Of a stretch of 64,000 nucleotides of DNA, positions 53,701 through 62,836 are shown piece by piece (positions within the stretch are counted from its first letter, which is position 1; every line of letters starts with the position of its first letter). Below the pieces are notes generated by a model, which saw nothing but the letters and a program-made list of their open reading frames with translations, was not told the origin of the DNA and did not search any database. The stretch lies in NCBI RefSeq assembly GCF_030936135.1, contig NC_082606.1:4039255-4103254 (forward strand), in the 5' to 3' direction. The translations under genes were made by a program, and so were the position numbers. Origin of the DNA: Gavia stellata. Its lineage: Eukaryota; Chordata; Aves; Gaviiformes; Gaviidae.

Positions 53701-54909
53701 TTTCTCGGAACTCCTCTATTCCTTTCAGTTCATCCTTCAGCATTGCTGCCAGCTGGATATGAGAGTTTCCAACACTTTCAATTTCTAAAGCAAATCAGAA
53801 TTCATATACAGTCAGTGGAAAGGCCTTTAAATATGAAGACACATTTTTCAGGAGATGTTTCTGGGATGTGGCTGCTGTATGATTTGTCATGAACAGGGCA
53901 GCCTTAAAAAAGGCCTCCCTATGTTTCTGCATGCACGGACATTGCCGAGGGTTCACACAACCTGAATAGGGCTTATTGCAGGTCCTCTCAATGCCTGCAA
54001 GTTGCACGGTACTGCAGAATTGGAGCACCAACTGAGTGGCAAGTGCAGAGCTGGCTGCATTTCTTCATAGCCCCATTTACCCCAGCCACCCCTCTTCCTT
54101 CAGGGGCTGGAAGTCTGATGTTGTGGTGCAGAGGGCGGGAAGGAGCTCTGACCTCCATCATCACCCCCCGTGTCTGCTTTCCCTGCACTATGCTGCTGGA
54201 TTGTCATTGCTCTTGGGAGCTGCTTGCCAGTTGTGTCCAGCCTTGCACAAATGTCATTAGACGAGGTTGCAGGCTGAGAATTTCCAAGGGTCAGGAAAGA
54301 CGGATTGGATTTCAGAGCACCTGGCTGATGCTGTTTGAAGTGACTGGTAACTTCTCCACATTTGTCGGCTTTGGTGCCTCTGAAATGGAACCCTGCACTT
54401 TCCAGAAATGTTAGGCTCCCCCACCCAGGCTCTAAAAATACTTTAATTCACCAGCTGCTTTTCAAAAGGGTGTTTGTATCTAAACAGCAGGTGCCAGTAG
54501 CCAGGTACACTGTCCTATTGGCTATGATGGTGTTGCGTTTTCTGTGTGTGAAAGGTTTTTGTTCCGCCTTGGGCACAGTGAGAAAGTGTGCTGGTTTGAT
54601 GTCAGCGTTTTGCAGAAGAGGGAACAGAGCTGATATTTTGTGACTTGATCCAGATAAAACTAACTTGAGGAACAAGCCATTTTCTTTGCCACCAGAGAGT
54701 GGACTGAGTGCCCAGCCTTGGAGGACTCCCAGTGAGTATCCTTTCCCTCCACTCTCCACACTACAGACGGGGATAGAAAAGTTGGAAATAGAGGGGGGAT
54801 GAAAGATCCCAGAGGGGATGAACACATTGTGTGCCTGCCTTACGCAGGTCAGAAAGGAAGATGTAAATACTTACGTTGCTTGAGCCTCTCAAATGCTGCC
54901 TTCAGTGTG
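35619..54909 (-). CDS. PSTPIP1: PSTPIP1, F-BAR and SH3 adaptor (exons 4-15; exons 1-3 outside window)
   Basis: Twelve - strand exons join in one open frame of 338 codons including the stop; all introns are GT-AG and all phases agree. The protein (416 residues in human, of which about 345 correspond here) binds curved membranes as an F-BAR dimer. It links PTP-PEST, CD2, WASP and pyrin to the actin cytoskeleton in haematopoietic cells. The visible part starts near human residue 72. It has the rest of the coiled-coil F-BAR (to about 264), a linker with YENYY and a tyrosine matching human Y345 (CVYASI), and a C-terminal SH3 ([40 protein letters not shown]). The linker is slightly shorter than human. 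The PTP-PEST-contact tryptophan (W232 in human) is kept. Human position A230 is Ser here; E250 and E257 are conserved. Exons 1-3 and the promoter should lie beyond base 64000. Identity is from remembered human sequence plus neighbour TSPAN3. Confidence 0.96.
35751..37741 (-). other. PSTPIP1: PSTPIP1 intron 14
   Basis: GT-AG intron of 1991 bp. Its only recognised content is a MIR-like SINE at 37531-37680. Confidence 0.88.
37531..37680 (+). repeat. MIR-family (CORE-SINE) remnant
   Basis: The + strand reads GGCAGCATGGTCTAGTG, a degraded B-box area (AGTTGGGATTCCTGGCTTCT), TGTGACCTTGACCAAG, and CTGTAAAGTGAAGATAACAC followed by CTCCTTCACAG. Order and spacing match the tRNA-derived MIR SINE shared by amniotes. 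It is an old, non-functional copy; the tRNA-like part is not a tRNA gene. Confidence 0.7.
37742..37842 (-). CDS. PSTPIP1: PSTPIP1 exon 14
   Basis: A 101-nt exon (phase 1 to 0) with acceptor TTTCCTTAG and donor CAG|GTAACG. It encodes [17 protein letters not shown] and then [14 protein letters not shown], where the SH3 domain begins. The tyrosine in CVYASI aligns with human Y345, a known phosphorylation site; residues around it differ from the human EGVYTAI. Confidence 0.96.
37843..39448 (-). other. PSTPIP1: PSTPIP1 intron 13
   Basis: GT-AG intron of 1606 bp. No repeat or extra exon was recognised. It contains an A/T tract at the acceptor end (37850-37866). Confidence 0.87.
39449..39519 (-). 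CDS. PSTPIP1: PSTPIP1 exon 13
   Basis: A 71-nt exon (enters phase 2, leaves phase 1) with acceptor GGTTCTGCAG and donor TTG|GTATGC. It encodes [15 protein letters not shown] and TPSAPPL. The FSGLLHGS core is as in human; the rest of the linker is diverged. Confidence 0.93.
39520..41062 (-). other. PSTPIP1: PSTPIP1 intron 12
   Basis: GT-AG intron of 1543 bp with nothing further recognised. Confidence 0.87.
41063..41147 (-). CDS. PSTPIP1: PSTPIP1 exon 12
   Basis: An 85-nt exon (enters phase 1, leaves phase 2) with acceptor CCTTGTTGCAG and donor AGAG|GTGAGT. It encodes [15 protein letters not shown] and [11 protein letters not shown]. It aligns with human PYQNYYDRE to SCGMIK but lacks the human APVP prolines and is three residues shorter. 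Confidence 0.95.
41148..44262 (-). other. PSTPIP1: PSTPIP1 intron 11
   Basis: GT-AG intron of 3115 bp. The stretch around 42900-43170 has the look of an old interspersed repeat (see findings). Otherwise no feature was recognised. Confidence 0.85.
44263..44359 (-). CDS. PSTPIP1: PSTPIP1 exon 11
   Basis: A 97-nt exon (phase 0 to 1) with acceptor TTTTGTAG and donor CCAG|GTAATT. It encodes [20 protein letters not shown] and then [12 protein letters not shown], the end of the F-BAR region. The glutamates matching human E250 and E257, sites of PAMI/PAPA-spectrum mutations, are both Glu here. Confidence 0.96.
44360..45010 (-). other. PSTPIP1: PSTPIP1 intron 10
   Basis: GT-AG intron of 651 bp. No feature was recognised. 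Confidence 0.88.
45011..45109 (-). CDS. PSTPIP1: PSTPIP1 exon 10
   Basis: A 99-nt exon of 33 codons (phase 0 to 0) with acceptor TTGGCTTTAG and donor GAG|GTAGGG. It encodes [20 protein letters not shown] and then [13 protein letters not shown]. It is among the best conserved parts of the gene. The serine in RNSLW is at human position A230; the adjacent tryptophan (W232) needed for PTP-PEST binding is kept. Confidence 0.96.
45110..47881 (-). other. PSTPIP1: PSTPIP1 intron 9
   Basis: GT-AG intron of 2772 bp with an A13 run near 47261 and no recognisable element. Confidence 0.87.
47882..47961 (-). CDS. PSTPIP1: PSTPIP1 exon 9
   Basis: An 80-nt exon (enters phase 1, ends phase 0) with acceptor GTGTTCACAG and donor GAG|GTAAAC. 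It encodes [20 protein letters not shown] and HIKTCE, a charged F-BAR helix segment matching human [20 protein letters not shown]. Confidence 0.95.
47962..48814 (-). other. PSTPIP1: PSTPIP1 intron 8
   Basis: GT-AG intron of 853 bp. No feature was recognised beyond an A13 run near 48002. Confidence 0.87.
48815..48860 (-). CDS. PSTPIP1: PSTPIP1 exon 8
   Basis: A 46-nt exon (phase 0 to 1) with acceptor TTCCTGTTTCAG and donor GCAG|GTGATC. It encodes [15 protein letters not shown], part of the F-BAR coiled coil. Too short to stand out by itself; it is secured by phase and by match to human SQNKARQCKDSATEA. Confidence 0.94.
49735..49780 (+). repeat. Possible old LINE/SINE 3' tail
   Basis: GAAGCACCCTGGGATCCTTC followed by TGCATGAAAGGACCTGG resembles the end of ancient CR1/L3-type LINEs (a phrase of the form CTTTGGGATCCTT..GATGAAAGGCGCTAT). 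It is tentative and short. Confidence 0.35.
49901..49923 (-). other. G-quadruplex motif on PSTPIP1 sense strand
   Basis: On the - strand four G-runs of 5, 4, 5 and 6 are separated by single T loops. Single-base loops make this a very favourable G-quadruplex pattern. It lies in intron 7. The sequence is direct observation; folding is inference. Confidence 0.75.
50613..50711 (-). CDS. PSTPIP1: PSTPIP1 exon 7
   Basis: A 99-nt exon of 33 codons (phase 0 to 0) with acceptor TTTCAATACAG and donor AAG|GTACCT, a somewhat weak donor. It encodes [20 protein letters not shown] and then [13 protein letters not shown], an F-BAR helix matching human [20 protein letters not shown]. Confidence 0.95.
50712..51724 (-). 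other. PSTPIP1: PSTPIP1 intron 6
   Basis: GT-AG intron of 1013 bp. ORFs on the + strand here (for example 50800-51240) have no family likeness. No repeat was recognised. Confidence 0.87.
51725..51787 (-). CDS. PSTPIP1: PSTPIP1 exon 6
   Basis: A 63-nt exon of 21 codons (phase 0 to 0) with acceptor TATTTCTTACAG and donor GAG|GTAAGC. It encodes [20 protein letters not shown] plus E, matching human [20 protein letters not shown], a basic F-BAR stretch. Confidence 0.96.
51788..53677 (-). other. PSTPIP1: PSTPIP1 intron 5
   Basis: GT-AG intron of 1890 bp with a T-run at 52057-52068. No element was recognised. Confidence 0.87.
53678..53784 (-). CDS. PSTPIP1: PSTPIP1 exon 5
   Basis: A 107-nt exon (enters phase 1, ends phase 0) with acceptor TTTGCTTTAG and donor AAG|GTGAGG. 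It encodes [20 protein letters not shown] and [19 protein letters not shown] helix matching human MENVGSSHIQLALTLREEL and [11 protein letters not shown]. Confidence 0.96.
53785..54874 (-). other. PSTPIP1: PSTPIP1 intron 4
   Basis: GT-AG intron of 1090 bp. Overlapping + strand ORFs (54043-54414, 54362-54643) and a - strand ORF (54448-54825) show no recognisable domain. Confidence 0.86.
54875..54909 (-). CDS. PSTPIP1: PSTPIP1 exon 4 (first exon in window)
   Basis: A 35-nt exon (enters phase 2, leaves phase 1) with acceptor CTGCCTCACAG and donor CAAC|GTAAGT. It encodes [11 protein letters not shown], matching human SLRASFDSLKQ. The split codon C|AA restores Q with exon 5. It is very short, but splice sites, phase and sequence agree. 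No further upstream exon was found to the right edge. Confidence 0.88.
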
Positions 54910-57900
54910 CTGTGAGGCAGAAACAAGTGCACTTTATTAGTATAGGCTTCTAAGGATGGGTTGTGAATCTAGAGAAAAAACTTTCGCTCAGAATCTCAAA
55001 GATCCACATAGAGATAAAACTCTTGATAGTCTTGTAATAAAAGTTGACCATGCTAACAAGCACAATAGCATCAATCTGTTACCATCAGGAAATGCAATAA
55101 AATGCTCCATGAAGCAAGGAATTGCACTACTCTTTATGTGCATCCTCATTTTTAATCCCACTGTATTTGTGACTGTGAGCGTTAACAGACGTTTCTCTAC
55201 TCTTGCACCTTGCCAATGGAGACGAGTCAGCTGAGTGAAATAAAGACAGTCAAGGGGAATCGGGTTTTGGGGTACTAGTCTGAAGCGTAGAGCGAAACCA
55301 GCTCCACCCTCTATGTTGAATGCAACACCAGCAGATTTTTCCTCCTTTCACCCTTGAAGCTAGAGCAGCTCTGCTATGCAGCATCCTCCACAGCATGCTT
55401 TCCGAGCACCCCCGTGTGGTACAGCTCCTCTCCTTTAAGACTCACAAATGGTGCAGAGAGAGCCTACGGAGGCTTTGAAACTCGGATGCTCCCAGGGGTT
55501 TTCAACATCCCAGAAGCACAGCATGAATAAACAGTGCTGTGAAATCAGACCTCGGCACTGGGCTGTGAAGCACAGCACAGAGATGAGCAAAAAGAGATGT
55601 CATGCTGCTCGTCCGGATGGACCTGCACAACTAAGTGGTCCTTCAATGTAGAGTAGTGGAAGGCCATGCAAGGGTAACTAATGACAGATTGCCTGATGTC
55701 CTGTTTTTTTGGCAAGCTAGAGTCCATTTTAAGAAAGCAGCAGAGATACCAGCATAGAGGTGATGGGAGAGGAAAGAGCATAGTCTGTATGAGGCATTTT
55801 CAACTTAATAATTTGCTCTAGCTCCCAGTTTGCAGCCTGGCAGGCCATTTGTATACACAGAAACCAGGGCTGTGGTGTGATTTGGAGGTTTTTCAGATTT
55901 AGAAACCATCTCTTCAAGACCCGGAGCGTGCTGTTCCCTGAAGGAAACAGTTCTGGGATCTCCATGGAGCCCTGGTCTACCCCAGGTGGGAGCCCCGGGG
56001 GAAAAGCCTGTCGATGAGGACCCTAAAATCTCCCTGGCTGAAGCCTGGCTACTAGGAGAGCCCAGAAGAGGATGCATATCACTTCCCAGCCATGTGCAGC
56101 TGCAGATGGGTAGGGAAATCCTGTATCTCTTGGGCCATTTCAAGAGTCTTAAGAGACACATGAAGGATCCTAATTGCCCTGTGTTAATTTAGGCTGGACA
56201 TCTGTTTCCTAATCAAAGCTTGCTCTCCTAGTAGCAAGGCTGCTTTGCCAGGCATAAGAAAAATGCACAGGCGAGGGGAAAGGCTGGGCCTGTCCTCAGC
56301 AATAACTGCCTTGCAGTCCATTTCCAAATCTAAATTTGTAGAAATACAAGGAAAAGACTTTCAGCCAGAAAAGATGAGTATTGAGCTAACTGTTCGATTC
56401 TTTGCGCTTTCAACTAGATTTGTTGTGGAGAATCTCGTGAGAGAAGACAGGGAAAACATGCTAGATTGAGTATTTTTCAGTATTGTCCTAATAATACTTG
56501 AACAAGTTGAAGGTTCATTTTGCAAAAAATGAGTCTGGTGTGAAAATTTGATGGAAACTAAATTTTCACAACACAAAGGAAACAGTATTCTTTCCAGTTA
56601 AGTTAATTAAAAGCTTGAGATTAAAAGACATGTTGAATATCAGCAGCAGAGATCGCTTTTTCTCACCTGAAAGCTATAATGGACTATTTTGAAAAATTAA
56701 ATATGTACAAGGAATACAATTTGCTTTTTTTAGTGTCGATTTTCCAATAGGGAGTGGGGAATGTGCTAACAACTTCATGCCTGAAATAGGTAAATACTGG
56801 AATTTAAAAAATGGAGGGCACTTGCAAACTGCACATACTGTTTGCACGCTGTGTTAAACTATTGCTCCCAGAGATTTTTTTCCTTTGCTGTTGGTGATTC
56901 AGGTTATGCAAAGATGTGCAAAACTGCTGTAGTGGATACTGAAAAATACATATCAGGGACAAAAGCAATTTGCTGCTTTTTTGGTTTCCGGGCATCTGAG
57001 CTACCACAGTAGTTCATGATCATAAGCCATACATGAAGCTTTTCTCCTTTTTGCTGGCTCTCTGTACGGACGAGTGTGTTTTCTGGTATAATAATGCATC
57101 TGGCTACGAGCTGGAGAGAGACTGGTTTGCCCCCTGCACAGTCTCTAATGGCCTTTTGAGATAGCTCTGGCCTTTTGCTTCTTGTATGAAAGATTTGTCC
57201 AGCCAGTTCCCCAGCTGCTGAGTGGGGCAAGGCCACAGTCCATAAGTAGATTGAAATAGACTTAAGCCATTTCCTTCCTTATTTTTATAATAATTTTCTA
57301 AAATCAGTGAATTGGATCCCTCATCCTTATGGGGCTTAAGGGAGTAGCAAATACGTCATTGTGCCAAGTTATGTGTGGGAGAGAATAAATAAATCAAATT
57401 TTGACCCATGGATCCATCAGGTATTCCTTTATGACTTCTGGGCTACGGGGATGTGCTGGCTGCAGCAGCAGTGCTATAGATTAGCTCCTCGTTGCTGCTG
57501 GATGCTCTGATTATATCAGTGAAATATATCACTTCACTGCTTTGCAGGGTTTAGTGGAAGCAACTCGTGTAGCAGACACACAAGTAAGTTTTAATTTTGT
57601 CTGTGCTGTTTTGTATGTACGGTACCTATTACCTACTTCTTCTGGGTGCGTTTGACTTTCTAATAGGCTTGATAAGGGCTTTATTCTGAAGCATCCAAAG
57701 TGAGGATGTCTCATTTTCATGGACACTTTAAAAGAGTGTTTTATCCTCTCAGTGTATCATGCTGCTTAGTGTTGTGGTAGTAATTGATTTTTTTGTTTGT
57801 TTGTTCTGTGGCCAAATTAGAAAACCTGGGGTTGAAAATAGTTCAAGCAAAACTGAAAATTTGCGATTTGCCTCTTATCTTTTTTTATTTTTATTTTTTT

Positions 57901-60342
57901 TTCTAATTGCTCACTTCTGACATTTCCATGTAAATTCTGGAAGACTGTTAAACCACTCCAGCTAAAGACAGAGCACCAGCCTTCCCTTTGGGCATCCCTA
58001 TGTGAAGCCTCCTGCAGTTGTCTCATTGCAAATAGGGTTGGACAGAAATATACTGTGCATGTTTGTTAAATGACTCCTGCTTGGACTTTTAAAGATCGGA
58101 TTTGTCAAAATGAATTTCTGGTGGAAACAGGATTGACTTTGAATCTGGAATAAGGGGGACCAGGTAGAGCCTGTGCAACAGCCACGCTGCAGCAACTCCT
58201 GGTGATTTTTGCCATCTAGTGGATAAAATATTCTTACTGGTTTCGGGGGTACCGACCCTGGCTGCTGCCTTCATTTGCTGCAGTCTCCCGCTACTCGAGC
58301 GCAGCGGAATTGAGCTGCTCTTGTAAAATATGCACCTTTCAGTGTTTGTTTTTTCAAGCGGAGGGGGAGAAGGAGAATAGCAGCGCTTTCAGAGGAACAG
58401 GGGAACCAAGGGGAGAAGCTCATTACAATAAAGCTCACACATTGTTTAGCATTCTTGCTCTGTAGATTGCAAAATACTTTCCAAAGTGAACTTATCTCAA
58501 TTTACCCAGCACACCAAAGCTGAAAAGGCAACCCTGTCTCTTTAGGGCATTGACCACTAGTCCCTATGGCTCTCCTCTAATGGGATAACCATTTACAGAA
58601 TGCATCGTTTGAGAGCGTGGTTTGATTTTTCTCCCAGCAGAACCTGTCCCTTGCTTTCAAGGCAGAAAATGCATCCTGTATTTGAGCAGAGGTGCCTTGT
58701 TTGACACTCACCCACCATCACAGTACAGGTATGAGGAGTAGTGGGGAACCAATGCATCTGATCAGAAATCCATTTTACTCACTGTGCAAAATTATCTTAT
58801 AGTTGGTTCAGGAAGGGGACTCGATTGGAACAGCATGGGATGACAGCACTCCAAAGTTAACTTGGCCTAGCTGCTCTCTGAGTTTGCTTTCTCTCTCTGT
58901 CTTTGGACCTTGTTTTTGCTAGAGAACTGGGCTGTTGGTAGAGAGCAGGCTGTGCTGGGCAGTCTTATGTGATACAAGGGCCACCAGGAAATGTACTGTA
59001 GATAGGGCTCTGGTACCTTCTGCTTCACAGTCATCAAAAGCTGAATTTTATGGCACCGGAAATGTAATTAGCAGAGCTCTACCAGTGGCAGTGCCTAGGT
59101 CACAGGTATACTCACTACGTATACTGTTGCACCACACTCTTTCTTTTGCAACTGGAGGCTTGATGGTTTGGGCATTTTTTTTCAGTACTTTGCATTTTCA
59201 CTCAATTAGAGACCGGTTAACTGAGCAATTCAAAGAGTCCCTTTACATCTTGTACACAGGAAGGTAAAACAGGCTCTTCTAACCGGAAAACCACAGCTCT
59301 TTTTTAATTTTCTTTCTTTTCTACCTTTGTGCAGTAAATAGAAGTGTGAAATAACCCCACCTTCCTTTCTGGTAGGTTTCCATTCTAACGTCAATATGAT
59401 CTACAATGTTCTGTTCTTATTGTAATTTTTTAAAATATTCTTTCTGAAACTGAGAGAAGTCTCTGCCAGATGAACTCTACAGACCACTTTCCAGCAATCC
59501 TATTCATCCTCTGCCTCCAGTAACTTAGATCCTATAATATGGTTATGAAACCAATCCAATACCAGTCTCCTCTGAGGCCATGGTTAACATCTGTCCTTCC
59601 TCCTGCCACACAGGGAAGACCCAATGTGGTTTTACCAACATTTCTTTCTGTGAAGCCCAGTGGTGGTAGCAAGGTGTGGGAGTTCAGAAGCATCTGGTCT
59701 CAAATAATTTGCACCTGGGACTCTGTCTGCATTGCAAAAAAAGAAAAGAAGGTGGAGGTGTTGTGCTCCTTTAACAGGGAGGTAACTAAGTCATTAACAA
59801 GTCCTGGGCCAGGCACATAGCATAGTATTTCACATGAGAATCATGTCTAACATTGCTTAGTGGGGATGTGGTAAAAACATCAAAGAATCAATTTTTATGG
59901 GATGTTTTCTTCTTGTTCTCAGAGGAACTATAAACAAAAGCAAAGCCACTCAGTGCAGCTGGAAAGATTTCTGTGTTCCAGCTGTGGTGTGATGTCTAAG
60001 GCACTTGTGGCAGAAGAAAGGCATGAGCAGCACCCTTTCTCTGACCACAGGAGTCCAAGTTTCTGTCTATAGGTTAGCGATAGCAAGGCACTAGCTAGCA
60101 TGACTAGTCATATCAGCTATTATGGGAGGCTGCACTGTGCAGCAGGCTGGGCGTAGTGTCAGGTTGGATGTAGCACATCTTTCAAGACAGTAGCAACAAA
60201 TGTGGAGGGTTCCTCTAGTGCTGTGTCTGTGTACGTGTTTTACAGAATCACAGAATCACTAAGGTTGGAAAAGACCTGTAAACCACCCCACACCACAACC
60301 CACACCAAAACAACCCACCCACACCACACAGCACCATGCCCA

Positions 60343-61424
60343 TCAAGCCACATCCCACAATGCCATATCCACACGCTCCTTGAATACCTCCAGGGAGGGT
60401 GACTCCACTACCTCCCTGGGCAGCCTGTTCCAGTGTGTCACCACTCTCTCAGGAAAGAACATTTTCCTAATATCCAGTCTGAATCTCCCCTGGCGCAACT
60501 TGAGGCCATTTCCTCTTGTTCTGTCGCTAGTCACTTGGGAGAAGAGACCAACACCCACCTCTCCGCAACCCCTTTTCAGGTAGTTGTAGAGAGCAATAAG
60601 GTCTCCCCTCAGCCTCCTCTTCTCCAGGCTAAACAACCCCAGCTCCCTCAGCCGCTCCTCATAAGACTTGTGCTCCAGACCCCTCACCAGCTTCGTCGCC
60701 CTTCCCTGGATGCGCTCCAGCAGCTCAATGTCCTTCTTGTAGTGAGGGGCCCAAAACTGAACACAGTATTCGAGGTGAGGCCTCACCAGAGCCGAGTACA
60801 GAGGCACGATCACCTCCCTGCTCCTGCTGGCCACACTATTTCTGATACAGGCCAGGATGCCATTGGCCTTCTTGGCCACCTGGGCACACTGCTGGCTCAT
60901 ATTCAGCCGGCTGTCAACCAGCATCCCCAGGTCCTTTTCTGCGGGGGAGCTTTCCAGCCACTCGTCCCCAAGCCTGTAGCATTGCCTGGGGTTGTTGTGG
61001 CCAAAGTGTAGAACCCGGCACTTGGCCTTGTTGAACTTCATCCAACTGGCCTCGGCCCATAGATCCAACCCGTCCAGATCCCTCTGCAGAGCCTTCCTAC
61101 CCTCAAGCAGATCAACACTTCCGCCCAACTTGGTGTCATCTGCAAACTTGCTGAGGGAGCACTCTATCCCCTCATCCAGATCATCAATAAAGATATTAAA
61201 CAAGACCAGCCCCAAAACTGAGCCCTGGGGGACTCCGCTTGTGACCGGCCGCCAGCTGGATTTCACCCCATCCACCACAACTCTCTGGGCTCGGCCATCC
61301 AGCCAGTTTTTTACCCAGCAAAGAGTGTACCTGTCTAAACCACGAGCCACCAGCTTCTCCAGGAGAATACTGTGGGGAACAGTGTCAAAGGCTTTGCTGA
61401 AGTCCAGGTAGACAACACCAACAT
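60343..61424 (-). pseudogene. CR1 ORF2 fragment, C-terminal reverse transcriptase
   Basis: Resumes the RT frame after the third frameshift with [14 protein letters not shown] (around 61410), then [10 protein letters not shown], the catalytic [29 protein letters not shown] and [18 protein letters not shown]. An in-frame ATG is at 61350. The YXDD-like box (FADD) is intact, so the breaks are frameshifts, not loss of the active site. The copy cannot make a full ORF2 as it stands. Confidence 0.93.
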
Positions 61425-62021
61425 CCCCTCATCCCCTAGGCGGGTCACCTGGTCATAGAAAGAGATCAGGTTGGTCAAGCAGGACCTGCCTTTCATGAAC
61501 CCATGCTGGCTGGGCCTGATCCCTTGGTTATCCTGCACGTGTCCCGTGAGTGCCCTCAAGATGAGCCTCTCCATAATCTTCCCCGGCACCGAGGTCAGGC
61601 TGACAGGCCTGTAGTTCCCCGGATCTTCCTTCTGGCCCTTCTTGTGGATGGGCATCACATTGGCAATCTTCCAGTCGTCCGGGACCTCACCCGTTAACCA
61701 GGACTGTTGGTAAATGATGGAGAGCGGCTTGGCAAGCTCCTCCGCCAGCTCCCTCAGCACCCTTGGGTGGATGCCATTAGGCCCCATAGACTTATGAGTG
61801 TCCAGGTGGCATAGCAGGTCGTTAACTGCTTCCTTCTGGATCGTGGGGAGCCTAATTTGCTCTCCATCCCTGTCTTCCAGCTCAGGGAGATGGATACCCT
61901 GAGGATACCTGGTCTGGCTAGTAAAGACTGAGGCAAAGAAGGCATTAAGTATCCTCAGCCTTTTCCTCATCCTTCGTGACAATGTTCCCCGCCGCATCCA
62001 GTAAAGGATGGAGATTCTCAT
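61335..62021 (-). pseudogene. CR1 ORF2 fragment, N-terminal reverse transcriptase
   Basis: Includes AFFASVFTSQTRYP, LDTHKSMGPNGIHPRVLREL, WKIANVMPIHKKGQKEDPGN, YRPVSLTSVPGKIMERLIL and SQHGFMKGRSCLTNLISFYD, the fingers and palm of a CR1 RT. A second frameshift lies near 61960-61990, where the frame enters this ORF. A third lies near 61425, after which the text diverges from the CR1 wording; the normal wording resumes in the frame of the next fragment. Confidence 0.93.
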
Positions 62022-62161
62022 TGACTCTTTTTTTGTTGTTAATATATTTATAGAAGCATTTTTTGTTGTCCCTCACGACCGTGGCCAGGTTGAGCTCTAG
62101 CTGGGCTTTTGCCTTCCTAATTCCCTCTCTGCATGACCTAACGAGGTCCTTGTATTCTTCT

Positions 62162-62836
62162 TCACTTGCCTGCCCCTTCTTCCAGAGGTGGTAAATTCTC
62201 TTTTTTTTCCCTGAGTCTCAGCAAAAGCTCCTTGTTCAGCCAGGCCGGTCGTCTTCCCCGACGGCTCTTCTTACGGCACATGGGGACTGCCTGCTCCTGC
62301 GCCTTCAAGATTTCCTTCTTGAAGAACATCCAGCCTTCCAGGGCCCCTTTGCCCTTCAGGACTGTCTCCCAAGGGACCCTCTCAACCAGTGTCCTGAACA
62401 GGCCAAAGTCTGCCCTCCGGAAGTCCATGGTAGCAGTTTTGCTGACCCCCCTCCTTACTTGGCTAAAAATTGAGAATTCTATCATTTCATGGTCGCTAAG
62501 CCCAAGACGGCCTCCGACCTTCACTTCTCCCACCAGACCCTCACTGTTCGTAAACAGTAGGTCAAGCAGGGCACCTTCCCTGGTAGGCTCGCTTACCAGC
62601 TGCATCAGGAAGTTATCTTCCACACACTCCAGGAACCTCCGGGACTGTTTTCTCTCGGCTGTGTTATACTTCCAGCAGACATTTGGTAAGTTGAAGTCCC
62701 CCACAAGAACAAGGGCTTGCGACTGTGAGACTTCTGCCAGTCTCTTGTAGAACGCTTCATCGGCTTCTACGTCCTGGTTGGGTGGTCTATAACAGACCCC
62801 CAGCAGGATATCCGCCTTGTTGGCCTTCCCTCTCAT
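62162..62836 (-). pseudogene. CR1 ORF2 fragment, AP-type endonuclease domain
   Basis: A 224-codon open stretch includes ILLGVCYRPPNQDVEADEAF, the catalytic LVGDFNLPNVCW and GLSDHEMIEF motifs, and RRGRRPAWLNKELL. These are hallmarks of the exonuclease-endonuclease-phosphatase domain of CR1 ORF2. It ends early because of a frame change at an A8 run (minus strand; + 62203-62210), after which the normal CR1 wording continues in another frame. The first part of the domain is missing by truncation. Confidence 0.93.

Noticed and set aside
54043..54825. Overlapping ORFs on both strands of PSTPIP1 intron 4
   Set aside because: No domain likeness and they overlap each other; intronic chance ORFs.
60433..61411. 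Long + strand ORFs (192 and 139 codons) across the CR1
   Set aside because: They are antisense shadows of CR1 ORF2 on the - strand.
62166..62750. 194-codon + strand ORF
   Set aside because: Antisense shadow of the CR1 endonuclease frame.
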